This document shows, piece by piece, positions 27,484 to 36,415 of a DNA stretch of 53,874 nt. Position 1 is the stretch's first letter. Every line of letters begins with the position of its first letter. Origin of the DNA: Candidatus Lambdaproteobacteria bacterium RIFOXYD2_FULL_50_16 (GTDB lineage: Bacteria > SAR324 > XYD2-FULL-50-16). The stretch spans positions 89,338 to 143,211 of the forward strand of contig MFNE01000006.1 of NCBI GenBank assembly GCA_001783695.1, read 5' to 3'. Made by a program: the position numbers and the translations under genes. Under the pieces are notes generated by a model. It had not been told where the DNA came from, did no database searches, and was given only the letters and a program-made list of their open reading frames with translations.

Positions 27484-28917
27484 ATGGGCATGGGTAAAAA
27501 CTTCATTGGGTTTAGTTGGGGGCTGGTGTTTTTATCAGCTTGCAGCGCGCACCAAAAATTTGAGCCGCCCCCGGTCCAACTCAAAGAAGACCGGTTCCAG
27601 TCCGCCCAAACTGCCGACTTTGCAGAGCCGGGTCTCTGGTGGCGGGTGTTTAAATCCCCAGAAATTGACGCCTTTATGGAAGAGGCGATTAATCACAATC
27701 CCGGCCTAAGGGCCTCCCGTGCCCGCATCGAGCAACGTTTGGCTCAATATGAGGTCACCTGGGCCGCCCTGGTGCCACAGGGCCAAGCCGAAATCTCGGC
27801 CAGTCACCAACAGTTAGGCACCGGCCAAAGTAAGGTGGAATCCAACCGCTTTTCTTTAGGGCTTAGTCTTAGTTATGAGCTAGACCTCTTTGGCAAAAAC
27901 CAATCTGCTCTAACTGCCGCCCAATTTGATCTCTTAGCCAGCCTAGAAGATTACAAGGCCAGTCTCGCTGATCTTTCGAAAACCTTGATTAGCGGCTGGT
28001 TTGCCTTGGCCGAAAGCAAGGCGCAGGCCGCACTTTTAGAAGAAACCGCCCAAGCAGACCGAGCCAATCTGGACTTAGTGGAGGGGAGTTATAAAGTAGG
28101 CACTGCCAAGGCCGCCGATGTGTTGCAGGCGCAAGAACAGGTGATGGGAACCGAACTACAATTGGCCCAAACCAAGGCGCTGTTATTGACCCGCGAGCAT
28201 GCTTTGATGATTCAGGCTGGGCGTTATCCACGTAAGGAGCAGGGATTCTCGCCGGTCGGTTTGGAGGTAAAGCTTGAGCCCCCCAAGCCCGGTTTGCCTT
28301 CGACCCTAGTGCAGCGCCGCCCCGATCTGCGCCGGGCCCTATTGCAGCTACGCGCCCAAGATGCTCGTATCGCCCAAGCAGAAGCGGCCCGCTATCCCCA
28401 GTTTAGTTTAAGCTCGTCGGTTGGTTATCAGTCGGGCCAATTAAGTGGGATTACCGATCCAGGCAACGCCTTTTGGAATCTGGTGGGTAACCTCACTCTG
28501 CCGATCTTTGACGGGGGAAAACGCCGGGCAGAGGTCCGTCGGCAAGAGGGGATTTTGTCTGAACAGCTAGCCCTTTATAACCAAACCCTACTCAAGGCCT
28601 TTGGCGAGGTGGAAGACGCCTTGGGGCAACTAAAACTGTTGGATCAACAAATCGCCCTGCAAAAGAATCAGATAGAGATCTCAAAGCAAAAATTAGAACT
28701 CACTAAAGACGGTTTTCGCCAGGGGATAACCGATTGGTTCCAGGTGATTGCCGCCCAAAATCAATATTACAACGTCCAAAAAGGCCTGCTTACCACCAGA
28801 AGGGCCTGGATTGATCAACAGGTTGGACTCTATTTGGCAATTGGAGGAAACTGGACCGATGGATACCTTAAACAGGTCGCCCAAGAAGAAGCCCTTAAAT
28901 TAAGAGACAAAGAATGA
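27484..28917 (+). CDS. RND efflux outer-membrane factor (TolC/OprM family)
   Basis: A 477-residue outer-membrane channel lipoprotein: lipobox in VFLSACSAH, then two repeats of OEP helical structure (WWRVFKSPEIDAFMEEAI, LSYELDLFGKNQSAL, and in the second half RRPDLRRALLQLRAQDARI and LPIFDGGKRRAEV). It is the channel of a tripartite pump. ATG 27484 is preferred to the track TTG at 27472. It overlaps the adaptor gene by four bases (ATGA). Confidence 0.93.
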   Translation: MGMGKNFIGFSWGLVFLSACSAHQKFEPPPVQLKEDRFQSAQTADFAEPGLWWRVFKSPEIDAFMEEAINHNPGLRASRARIEQRLAQYEVTWAALVPQGQAEISASHQQLGTGQSKVESNRFSLGLSLSYELDLFGKNQSALTAAQFDLLASLEDYKASLADLSKTLISGWFALAESKAQAALLEETAQADRANLDLVEGSYKVGTAKAADVLQAQEQVMGTELQLAQTKALLLTREHALMIQAGRYPRKEQGFSPVGLEVKLEPPKPGLPSTLVQRRPDLRRALLQLRAQDARIAQAEAARYPQFSLSSSVGYQSGQLSGITDPGNAFWNLVGNLTLPIFDGGKRRAEVRRQEGILSEQLALYNQTLLKAFGEVEDALGQLKLLDQQIALQKNQIEISKQKLELTKDGFRQGITDWFQVIAAQNQYYNVQKGLLTTRRAWIDQQVGLYLAIGGNWTDGYLKQVAQEEALKLRDKE

Positions 28918-30113
28918 AAACCTGGCTGAAACGATTTTTGCCTCTGATTATTTTAGGTTTAGGGCTTTTGATCACGAGCCTATTGGTAATGGGTCGCCCC
29001 GAGGCGAAACGCAAGCCCAAGGCGGAAGCCCAACTTCCCTTGGTGCGGGTGCTTGAGCTAAATCCCCAGGCTCGCCAACTAGAGATTGCGGCCTTTGCTA
29101 CTACCGAACCGGCAAGGCAGGTGGCCGTTTCCCCCCAGGTCGGGGGCCGCGTGGTTTGGATCTCTGAGAAGATGGTTGAAGGGGAGTTGGTCAAGGAACA
29201 GGAATTACTCTTCCAACTTGATCCGGCTGATTACCAATTGGCCGTTGAGCAAGCCAAAGCGGGGGAGGCCAAGGCCGAATATGACCTGGACATGGCTTTA
29301 GCCCAGCAAGAAACCGCTAAAAAGGGGTTAAAGGCCTATCAATCGGTGCAAAAATCTCCGTCTAAATTAAGTGGCCTAGCCCTTTTTGAGCCCCAAGTAA
29401 AAAACGCGAAGGCAAGTCTGGTTTCTGCTCAAGCAGGTTTAGAGCAGGCCCTGCTCCGGCTGGAACGGACCGAAATCAAGGCTCCTTTTACTGGTTATTT
29501 TAGATCGGTTTCCGTCGCCTTGGGGCAGAATTTGGCGGCCAATCAAGCAGCGGCCCAACTCTTTTCGGACATGCCCATTTTACTTAAAGTATCTTTGCCT
29601 CTGGCCGATTTACCCTTGATCGAGGTGGGCGAAAAAGGGGCAGAGGTGGTTCTTAAAAAAACCATTGGGGCCAAGCTACATCGCTGGAAGGGAAGGGCAG
29701 TCAGGCGGTTGCAAGAGATCGACTCCTTAGGGCGGATGGCCCAGGTTATGGTTGAAGTAGCAGACCCGGTCTCGGACCAAGGATTTTCTTTGCCTCTAGG
29801 GTTGCAGGTTGAGGTTAATTTTGCCGGCGCAAGGCTGGGGCGGGTCTTTGAACTGCCTATTTCGGCGGTCCATCAAGGGGATCAGGGTTGGTTGATTGGT
29901 GCTGATGGACGCTTAGAGATTAGGCCCCTTTCGATTCTGCGCCGCCAAGCGGATATGGCCTTGGTCGAGGAGGGGTTAGAACCGGGCGAACGTCTGGTGA
30001 CTTCTAGCCTGCTTTCCCCGATTCCCGGAATGGCACTAAAGGTATTTACCGAATCTTTAGCCGGGAGCGAACCGGCTACAGACCCCGCCAACCCAGTCCC
30101 CAAAGCGCCATGA
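28914..30113 (+). CDS. RND efflux periplasmic adaptor (HlyD/MFP family)
   Basis: A 399-residue membrane-anchored adaptor. It has an N-terminal hydrophobic anchor (FLPLIILGLGLLITSLLVM), a biotinyl-lipoyl-like segment (VAVSPQVGGRVVWISEKMVEGELV), a coiled-coil hairpin (residues ~110-180), and the beta-barrel and membrane-proximal regions (LERTEIKAPFTGYFRSVSVALGQ, GLQVEVNF, ELPISAVHQGDQGWLI). It joins the channel to the inner-membrane pump. It overlaps both neighbours by four bases. Confidence 0.94.
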   Translation: MKTWLKRFLPLIILGLGLLITSLLVMGRPEAKRKPKAEAQLPLVRVLELNPQARQLEIAAFATTEPARQVAVSPQVGGRVVWISEKMVEGELVKEQELLFQLDPADYQLAVEQAKAGEAKAEYDLDMALAQQETAKKGLKAYQSVQKSPSKLSGLALFEPQVKNAKASLVSAQAGLEQALLRLERTEIKAPFTGYFRSVSVALGQNLAANQAAAQLFSDMPILLKVSLPLADLPLIEVGEKGAEVVLKKTIGAKLHRWKGRAVRRLQEIDSLGRMAQVMVEVADPVSDQGFSLPLGLQVEVNFAGARLGRVFELPISAVHQGDQGWLIGADGRLEIRPLSILRRQADMALVEEGLEPGERLVTSSLLSPIPGMALKVFTESLAGSEPATDPANPVPKAP

Positions 30114-33100
30114 AAGGGGTCGAATGGATGGCCAAAAACCCGGTCGCTGCCAACATCTTGTTGTTGGTGATTGTCTTGGGTGGGGGCTTTACGGCGACTA
30201 CAATCAAACAAGAGGTTTTCCCGGATATTGCCCTAGATATTATTGAAGTTTCGGTCGTTTACCCTGGTGCAGGTGCCTCTGAAACTGCCTCGGCCCTCTG
30301 TTTGCCTATGGAAGAGGCGGTTTCTAATCAAGAAGAGATTGAGCGTCTAACCTGCCAAGCACAGGAAGGTTCTGCTCAACTGATCTTGGAATTAACCGAA
30401 GGCAGTGATGTTAATTTCGTTTTGCAAGAGGTAAGAAACCAGATTACCGCCATCAACCAATTCCCTGCGGACGCTGAAACCCCAATCATCTCTAGGGCCC
30501 AACGCCGCCGCGAAATCATGGCGGTTATCCTTTTCGGGCCGGTGCCAGAAACCCTACTGTTCGACCTAGGCCGCCGCCTTAAAGAGGAAATGGCTTTGGT
30601 CGAGGGGGTCTCGCAAGTCGATATAAGTGGGCATCGTAACAAGGAACTGGTCATAGAGGTTAAATCCGAGGACCTCAATCGCTTTGGGCTAAACCTGTCT
30701 AGCCTCTCCCAGATTATCTCTCAAGCCTCCCTAGACTTACCCGCAGGGTCGGTTAAAACCGAGCGGGGAGAAATTTTACTGCGCAGCATCTCCAAGCGTC
30801 AAGAGGTCGAAGAATTTGGGGTTATAGCGGTGCAGACCGCCAAAGACGGGGCGCGGGTCGAGTTGGGTGACATAGCCAAGATTGAGGAGCGGCTACAACA
30901 AAAACGCAATTTTGTGCGTTTTGACGGGCAACCGGCGATCTATTTTCATCTATACCAATCGGACCGGGTCACTCCAGCCGAGGTTTCTAAAAACATTAAG
31001 GAATACCTGACCCAACGGCAATCTAGCTTGCCTGAATCCTTGCACTTGACCCTTTGGAATGACCGTAGCGACGTCTTTGTGGACCGGTTCCAATTGTTAA
31101 TAAAAAACGCCGCTATGGGCCTAGTGCTGGTGTTTGTGATTTTGGCGATGTTTATGGAGATCCACCTCGCCTTTTGGGTGATGCTTGGGATTCCGGTCAG
31201 TTTTTTGGGCTCTTTGGCTTTGTTACCCTATACGGGGATAACCATTAACATGATGAGTCTCTTTGCCTTTATTTTGGTTTTAGGGATTGTGGTTGATGAC
31301 GCGATAGTGATCGGGGAAAAGGTCTTTCAAAATCTGGAGGCCGGTATGCCCCGCCAGCAAGCGGCCATCCAAGGTTGTTACGAGATGGGTGGGCCGGTCA
31401 TTTATTCGGTGCTGACTACCTTGGTTGCGTTTGCCCCTTTGATGTACATTGAGGGGCGGATGGGCAAGTTTATGGTGGCCATTCCGGTGATTGTAATGGC
31501 CGTTTTGGTGGTTAGCCTAATCGAAGCCTTGTTTGTTTTACCCTCCCATTTAGCTAGACCAGTAAAGATTAGCACCAATCCCATCATGGTGAAGCTAGAA
31601 CACTACCGTGAAAAAGCGGAAGTTTGGCTGAATCAAATCATCGAGGGCCCTTATAAAAAAAACCTCAATTGGGCGCTGCATAACCGGCATTCTACGGTGG
31701 CCTTGGCATTGGCGACGCTGATGGTTTGTGTCGGTCTGGTGATGGGTGGGGTCTTAAAGATGCAGTTTTTCCCCAAGATCGAGTCTGACGAGGTCAGTCT
31801 GACCGCCGAGTTGCCTCCCGGATATCCCGCCGACAAAGCCCAACTGGTTTTAGAAACCCTAGAGGAGGTTGGAAAGCGAGAATTGGCCAAGATTGATCAG
31901 GAAAAAGGCAAGGGATTAACGAGTTTTGATCATGCCTATTCTACCTATCGAGACCAAGGCGGCGGTGGGTCGCCCAACGCCCAAGCAGAGGTCAAACTTC
32001 GGCTTAAAGAAAAGCGGAGCATTAGCACCTTTGAATTTGCAGCGCGGTGGCGAAAAGCAGTAGGTCCTATGCCCGAGGTTTTATCACTTGCTTTAAGTGG
32101 AAGGGGGATGGACTTTGGCGCGGATATCCAGTTGAGCCTTAGCCACGAAGACCCTGAAGTCTTGAATCAAGCAGTCACCGAGGCCAAGACCCATTTGGTT
32201 GGTTTTGTCGGGGTCAAAGAGGTGGAAGATAGCCAAAAGGAAGGTAAACGCGAACTTCGCTATCACTTAAGCCCGGCTGCCCGTAGTTTAGGGATAACAC
32301 CCCAAGCCTTCGCCCAGGCGCTGCGAGGGGCCTTTTTTGGCACGGAGGTTTTGAGGTTACAAAAAGATAAACAAGAGATCAGTGTTTATTTGCGTTTAGG
32401 GGAGTCTGAAAAAGACCAATTGGCTAGTTTGCAAAACCTAAGAATCTCCTCTCCTGGAGGAGGGGAGATTACCTTGGCGGAAGCAGCCTACCAAGTGGAG
32501 GCCCAAGAGCCAGCAGCGATTGTGCGGATTAACCGGCAACCGGTGATTGATGTCACCGCCAAGATTGAGGATTCAGTAAAAGACCCGGATCAGATTACTA
32601 ACAGCCTCAAACAAGACTTTGTGCCCGTCTTGATCCAACATCATCCCGGTTTGTTGGTCAATATGGAAGGGGCGGACAAGGAGCGCAAACGCTCGGCAGA
32701 TAGCCTTTGGATGGGTTTTATTATGGCCCTGGTCTTGATTTACGCGATTTTAGCGATCTTTTTTAGGAGTTATCTTCAACCGGCGATGGTGATGTCGGCG
32801 ATTCCCTTTGGGATTGCAGGGGCGGTGTTTGGTCACTTGATTTTGGGGCACCCGCTTAGTTTTATGAGCCTTTTTGGCCTAGTGGGGCTTTCAGGGGTGG
32901 TGGTTAACGACGCTTTGATTTTAGTAGAGGCGATAAACCTACATCCCAAACTATCTTCTGATCCTTTTGCGGCCATCATTGAAGCGGCCCAGTCTAGGGT
33001 GCGGCCCATTATTATGACCAGTTTAACCACCTTTTTAGGATTGATGCCCATCTTGGCCGAAACCAGTCGTCAGGCGCAGTTTTTGATTCCCATGGCCATT

Positions 33101-33214
33101 AGTTTGGGCGTGGGGATTATGTTTGCTACTTTTATTACCCTGATTTTGCTGCCCTGTTTCTATCTATCCCAACTAGAGACCCAGGCGAAAATTAGAGCGT
33201 TTTGGGCCAAGTAG
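30110..33214 (+). CDS. RND efflux transporter, inner-membrane permease
   Basis: A 1034-residue proton-driven pump of the AcrB/HAE-RND type with twelve predicted membrane helices. Recognisable parts are the start WMAKNPVAANILLLVIVLGGG, FILVLGIVVDDAIVIGEKV in the first half (TM4 with the proton-relay Asp pair) and LFGLVGLSGVVVNDALILVEAI in the second half. It forms a complete tripartite pump with the two genes upstream. The substrate range cannot be read from sequence. The stop is four bases from the end of the convergent lipoprotein gene. Confidence 0.94.
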   Translation: MKGVEWMAKNPVAANILLLVIVLGGGFTATTIKQEVFPDIALDIIEVSVVYPGAGASETASALCLPMEEAVSNQEEIERLTCQAQEGSAQLILELTEGSDVNFVLQEVRNQITAINQFPADAETPIISRAQRRREIMAVILFGPVPETLLFDLGRRLKEEMALVEGVSQVDISGHRNKELVIEVKSEDLNRFGLNLSSLSQIISQASLDLPAGSVKTERGEILLRSISKRQEVEEFGVIAVQTAKDGARVELGDIAKIEERLQQKRNFVRFDGQPAIYFHLYQSDRVTPAEVSKNIKEYLTQRQSSLPESLHLTLWNDRSDVFVDRFQLLIKNAAMGLVLVFVILAMFMEIHLAFWVMLGIPVSFLGSLALLPYTGITINMMSLFAFILVLGIVVDDAIVIGEKVFQNLEAGMPRQQAAIQGCYEMGGPVIYSVLTTLVAFAPLMYIEGRMGKFMVAIPVIVMAVLVVSLIEALFVLPSHLARPVKISTNPIMVKLEHYREKAEVWLNQIIEGPYKKNLNWALHNRHSTVALALATLMVCVGLVMGGVLKMQFFPKIESDEVSLTAELPPGYPADKAQLVLETLEEVGKRELAKIDQEKGKGLTSFDHAYSTYRDQGGGGSPNAQAEVKLRLKEKRSISTFEFAARWRKAVGPMPEVLSLALSGRGMDFGADIQLSLSHEDPEVLNQAVTEAKTHLVGFVGVKEVEDSQKEGKRELRYHLSPAARSLGITPQAFAQALRGAFFGTEVLRLQKDKQEISVYLRLGESEKDQLASLQNLRISSPGGGEITLAEAAYQVEAQEPAAIVRINRQPVIDVTAKIEDSVKDPDQITNSLKQDFVPVLIQHHPGLLVNMEGADKERKRSADSLWMGFIMALVLIYAILAIFFRSYLQPAMVMSAIPFGIAGAVFGHLILGHPLSFMSLFGLVGLSGVVVNDALILVEAINLHPKLSSDPFAAIIEAAQSRVRPIIMTSLTTFLGLMPILAETSRQAQFLIPMAISLGVGIMFATFITLILLPCFYLSQLETQAKIRAFWAK

Positions 33215-33218
33215 GGGG

Positions 33219-33551
33219 CTATTCGGTTTCGGGGAATTGGTAATCGATCATAGTAATCCGACCGGCCCAATCAATTTCAAAGGTGCCAGATAAAACACAA
33301 ACATGACCACACTTCTCCTGCAACTCTTTGAACCTATCGTCTTTCATTAAGAAAAAAACCCGCCGCCCTTCTTTAGAATATCCAACCGGTTTAGAGATTA
33401 GGTTTTCTTCCAAGTGCAGTCTCGTATCGAGGGTCACCGTGCGCCCGCGTAGGCTTTGGCTTTGATAGGCTAACTGCCCCCAAGAAACCGAACCCGCTTG
33501 GGCGCTGCAAGCGGCCAAAAGCAAACCCAATAAAACCCATCCTCGCCTCAT
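33219..33551 (-). CDS. Small exported protein or lipoprotein, OB-fold-like
   Basis: A 110-residue protein with signal peptide MRRGWVLLGLLLAACSAQAG, in which LLAAC could be a lipobox. The body is beta-rich (LRGRTVTLDTRLHLEENL, VFFLMKDDRFKEL, CVLSGTFEIDWAGRITMIDYQF) with a Cys pair CGHVC, and may be an OB-like fold. It is translationally coupled to the upstream in-frame-TGA gene by a four-base overlap (ATGA). Family not recognised. Confidence 0.75.
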   Translation of the reverse strand: MRRGWVLLGLLLAACSAQAGSVSWGQLAYQSQSLRGRTVTLDTRLHLEENLISKPVGYSKEGRRVFFLMKDDRFKELQEKCGHVCVLSGTFEIDWAGRITMIDYQFPETE

Positions 33552-33826
33552 TTAACCTCCGGGCCGCTCAAAAGTGGGCTAATGGCCATTAAGTGATTAA
33601 AGATCTTTTTATAGGCGACTTTTACCCGCTGGCCAGGGGCAAGCCCACCGGGGTCAACCGAACCTTTAGGGGTTTTAGAATCTAACCGAAGCAGCTTCAG
33701 TCTGCCCCCACTGGTTTCGACATACACGATGTCGGGAGGAATCCCTCAACCTTGAACCTTCCCACTGCTAGGTTCAAAATTCAAAAAAACCGCCTCAACC
33801 TCCAAAACAGGATACATCTGGCTCAT
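33548..33826 (-). CDS. Small protein gene interrupted by an in-frame TGA (selenocysteine candidate or nonsense mutation)
   Basis: Missed by the ORF track. From ATG 33826, with a strong GAGGAG ribosome binding site five bases upstream, the frame reads MSQMYPVLEVEAVFLNFEPS, then GKVQG, TGA, GIPPDIVYVETSGGRLK, on for 65 more protein-like codons to a TGA at 33548 that overlaps the next start. The product would be 92 residues. Both sides of the TGA (33748-33746) are equally gene-like, and the frame is kept. A stem-loop CGACAT-CGTGT-ATGTCG starts about 11 bases after the TGA, with its loop 17 bases away, within the spacing reported for bacterial SECIS elements. A TGG to TGA nonsense mutation is the main alternative. 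Function unknown. Confidence 0.65.
33718..33734 (-). promoter_or_regulatory. SECIS-like stem-loop downstream of the in-frame TGA
   Basis: A six-base perfect stem CGACAT/ATGTCG with five-base loop CGTGT (G in the second loop position), placed so that 17 bases separate the TGA from the loop. It lies within coding sequence, as bacterial SECIS elements do. A smaller GAGG/CCTC stem lies between it and the TGA. Structure alone does not prove recoding. Confidence 0.35.
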
Positions 33827-33976
33827 TTTTCTCCTCTTCTACAGAAGTTTAGCGTTTTTAAGAGGGCTATGGCAAGCCTGCCCCCTAGAGGTCGAAAAGC
33901 CTGAATTAATTAAAGAGGCCTTAAAGGCACACCTCAAAATAAAGGGTTAATTTTTTAACGGTTTGCAAACCTACCC

Positions 33977-33992
33977 AAAACCCCTTTCGGGG
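33977..33992 (-). terminator. Probable rho-independent terminator after the rhodanese gene
   Basis: On the minus strand CCCC-GAAA-GGGG (a stable GNRA-type loop) is followed by TTTT, eight bases after the rhodanese stop. Confidence 0.6.
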
Positions 33993-33999
33993 CTTGGGG

Positions 34000-34482
34000 C
34001 TAGGCCATGTCTTTGGGGACAGGGGAGGTCTTTCTTAGGGGGTAAAAGAAGAGGTCTAGTTCGTCTTCGCCCACTTCGCGCCCAGAGCGGTTATAGAGGG
34101 CATAGCCCGAGTCATAAAGCCCACGGACCCCGCCACGAAGGGATTTAGTGTTTTTAAATCCCATTTGGTTAAGTAAATGGGCCGCCAGTAGCGAGCGGCG
34201 ACCACTGCGACAGATGACCAGGACTTCTTTATCCCGAGCATCGGCCAGTTCGGCAACGGTGTCTTCAAAACCATGGTCAGCGGCAGATTCTAAGATACCG
34301 CGAGGGACCCATAGCGAACCCTTTACATGGGCCACCGCAAATTCTTGCTCTTCGCGGACGTCGAGCACTAGTCCTGAATAACCCTCTTCGAAGGCGGCTT
34401 CCACCTCCCAAGGTAGCACTTCGGCCACTTGACCTCGGACTTGAGCCAAAAAGTCGTCAAAGGTCATCCGGTTTTGATTCAT
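34000..34482 (-). CDS. Rhodanese-domain protein
   Basis: A 160-residue single rhodanese domain with the active-site loop CRSGRRS (Cys at about residue 92), preceded by VLDVREEQEFAVAHVKGSLWVPRG. Rhodaneses carry sulfane sulfur as a persulfide on this Cys. It follows the DsrL-like oxidoreductase gene by two bases, which supports a shared role in sulfur handling. No signal peptide is present, so it acts in the cytoplasm. Confidence 0.9.
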   Translation of the reverse strand: MNQNRMTFDDFLAQVRGQVAEVLPWEVEAAFEEGYSGLVLDVREEQEFAVAHVKGSLWVPRGILESAADHGFEDTVAELADARDKEVLVICRSGRRSLLAAHLLNQMGFKNTKSLRGGVRGLYDSGYALYNRSGREVGEDELDLFFYPLRKTSPVPKDMA

Positions 34483-34484
34483 GG

Positions 34485-36164
34485 CTAAGTCATGTCAATC
34501 AAGCCACAGGGACATTCGTCGGCGCATTTATTACAGCCAATACACTTGTCCCAAACAAATTCGTAGTGTTTGCCTTTGGGCATTTTTTTAATCGCCGAAT
34601 CCCCGCAGTAACTCCAACAGGTGTCGCAGTCAAAGCAAGAGCCACAACTCATGCAGCGGCTGGCTTCGGCCAAAAGTTGCTCTTTAGAAAACCCCAAAAC
34701 ATAGCCGTCGAAATTTTGCAGCCTTTGAACCGGTTCGAGTTCGCTGATTAGGTTTCTTTGGGTTTTTTGGTAAAAATCGAGTTTCATCGACTGGTGTTTG
34801 ACGATCTTCTTTTTGGGCTCTGGTTTGTACTCCTGGCCTTTTAAAAAAGCGTCAATTTCTTCAGCAGCAATACGACCATCGCCAACCGCTTCGGTAACCA
34901 GACCTAATTTACGGGTAATGTCCCCGCCTGACCAGATCTTGTCTTCTAAAGACACTCGGCCAAAGTTGTTGGCCAGCCCGGTCCAGCCATTTTCGTGGTG
35001 CAACACTTCTAAGCCGTCGAAGTTAGGCGACTGGCTGATAGCGGTAATCACCAATTGGGTTTCTACCTTAAACTCGGTGCCTGGAATCTCGGTCACTATG
35101 GGCCAACCGTTTTCCCCTTTTTCACCTAGTTCCACCTTTAAAAACTCAACCCCAGTCACTTGTCCCGCCTGGTTGTGTACGGTTTTTGGGGTAAAGCCAG
35201 GATAGAGTTTAATTCCTTCTGCTTCGCCTGCGTGGATCTCTTCTTGGGTTGCGGGCATTAGTTCTAAGGTTTCTCGGCAAACAATGCTCACCTCTAAAGC
35301 CCCCATCCGGCGGCAGGTTCGGGCAACGTCGTAGGCGACATCGCCACCGCCGATTACTAAAACTTTAGCCGGCATTTTCGGGGCTTTGCCCAGGTTTTGA
35401 GCTAATAAAAACTCCACCCCGGTCAAGGCGTTAGGAGCCTCAATCCCGGCCAAAGGCAATTTCCGCCCAGTCCAGGCCCCAATCCCAGAGAAGACCGCGT
35501 CATAGTCTTTTTTGAGTTGATCAAGGGTTAGGTCTTTTCCAACCTTAATATTAGGGCGGAATTCGACGCCTAATTCAAAGATCCGGTTGATTTCGGCAGC
35601 CAGTACTTCGCGTGGTAGGCGGTAAGCGGGGATTCCGTAACGTAGCATCCCGCCAGGTTCAGCCATTTGGTCAAACAGGGTTACTTGGTGTCCCCGTCGG
35701 GCCAGTTGGTAGGCGGCAGACAGACCCGCAGGACCAGCCCCAATTACCGCTACCTTTTTGCCGGTTTTTTCGGCTAGTGGCTTAAATTTAAGCTGATTTC
35801 CAATGCCAAAGTCGCCAATGGCCATCTCAACCCGGTTAATCGAAACCGGCTCGTCTTTGGCACCCCGGTTACAGCCCGACTCGCAAGGGTGCGGGCACAC
35901 CCGACCCATGGTTGCGGGCAATGGGTTTTTGTCGGTTAAGGCGTTAAAGGCCATCTGAGTCGCCATTTCGGGCGTACGGCCATATTCATCTGCTTGCGCG
36001 ATCAGGGTTAGGTAGCCCCGGATGTCTTCCGCGCTAGGGCAAGAATCCGTACAAGGCGGAGTCTTTTGATTGTATTGAGGAAGTAAGGTTGATTGTTTCT
36101 TTTTCCCCTGACCGGGCAGTTGGGTGCGAATTGCCCTTTCGATCCTGCGGACGACGATTGCCAT
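34485..36164 (-). CDS. DsrL/GltD-like NAD(P)H-dependent FAD and iron-sulfur oxidoreductase
   Basis: A 559-residue flavoprotein related to the glutamate synthase small subunit. It has an N-terminal cysteine domain (PPCTDSCPSAEDIRGYL, GRVCPHPCESGCNRG), an FAD loop (VIGAGPAGLSAAYQLARRGH), an NAD(P) loop (VIGGGDVAYDVARTCRRMG), and a C-terminal ferredoxin-like extension with two cysteine clusters (CMSCGSCFDC and CIGCNKCADECPCG). GltD lacks this C-terminal extension; it is the arrangement seen in DsrL, which couples NAD(P)H to dissimilatory sulfite reductase. No dsr genes are in the window, so the name is used by architecture only. It is paired with a rhodanese. Confidence 0.82.
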   Translation of the reverse strand: MAIVVRRIERAIRTQLPGQGKKKQSTLLPQYNQKTPPCTDSCPSAEDIRGYLTLIAQADEYGRTPEMATQMAFNALTDKNPLPATMGRVCPHPCESGCNRGAKDEPVSINRVEMAIGDFGIGNQLKFKPLAEKTGKKVAVIGAGPAGLSAAYQLARRGHQVTLFDQMAEPGGMLRYGIPAYRLPREVLAAEINRIFELGVEFRPNIKVGKDLTLDQLKKDYDAVFSGIGAWTGRKLPLAGIEAPNALTGVEFLLAQNLGKAPKMPAKVLVIGGGDVAYDVARTCRRMGALEVSIVCRETLELMPATQEEIHAGEAEGIKLYPGFTPKTVHNQAGQVTGVEFLKVELGEKGENGWPIVTEIPGTEFKVETQLVITAISQSPNFDGLEVLHHENGWTGLANNFGRVSLEDKIWSGGDITRKLGLVTEAVGDGRIAAEEIDAFLKGQEYKPEPKKKIVKHQSMKLDFYQKTQRNLISELEPVQRLQNFDGYVLGFSKEQLLAEASRCMSCGSCFDCDTCWSYCGDSAIKKMPKGKHYEFVWDKCIGCNKCADECPCGLIDMT

Positions 36165-36415
36165 GGTTATAACCTCTAAGTGGTTTTTTTATTGGGGATC
36201 ATCGGCAGGAGGCTCTGCTAACCTGCTGGAATCACGCCTTTTATTTTTTTGCATATCAGTATATACATATGTTTACATATAACGCAATAACAAAATTTTT
36301 TTGCCCGGGGGGGGGTCTATAAAGTGAGTGATTAACCCTTTTTTCTTGCCTGGAAAGCTATTAAAGAGTCATACTGTAGGTGAGCGTTTTTTTTCTAAGG
36401 AGGGGATTGTTTGCT
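36165..36415. promoter_or_regulatory. Divergent AT-rich control region
   Basis: About 250 bases between the DsrL-like gene (minus) and the hybrid kinase (plus). It includes a very AT-rich core (ATATCAGTATATACATATG and a poly-T/poly-A mix) that must hold promoters for both. I could not fix individual -35 and -10 boxes. The kinase start is preceded by AAGGAGGGG. Confidence 0.45.

Noticed and set aside
33963-34148. 61-residue ORF antisense to the rhodanese gene end
   Set aside because: No start signal; it is a frame shadow of a clear gene and its terminator.
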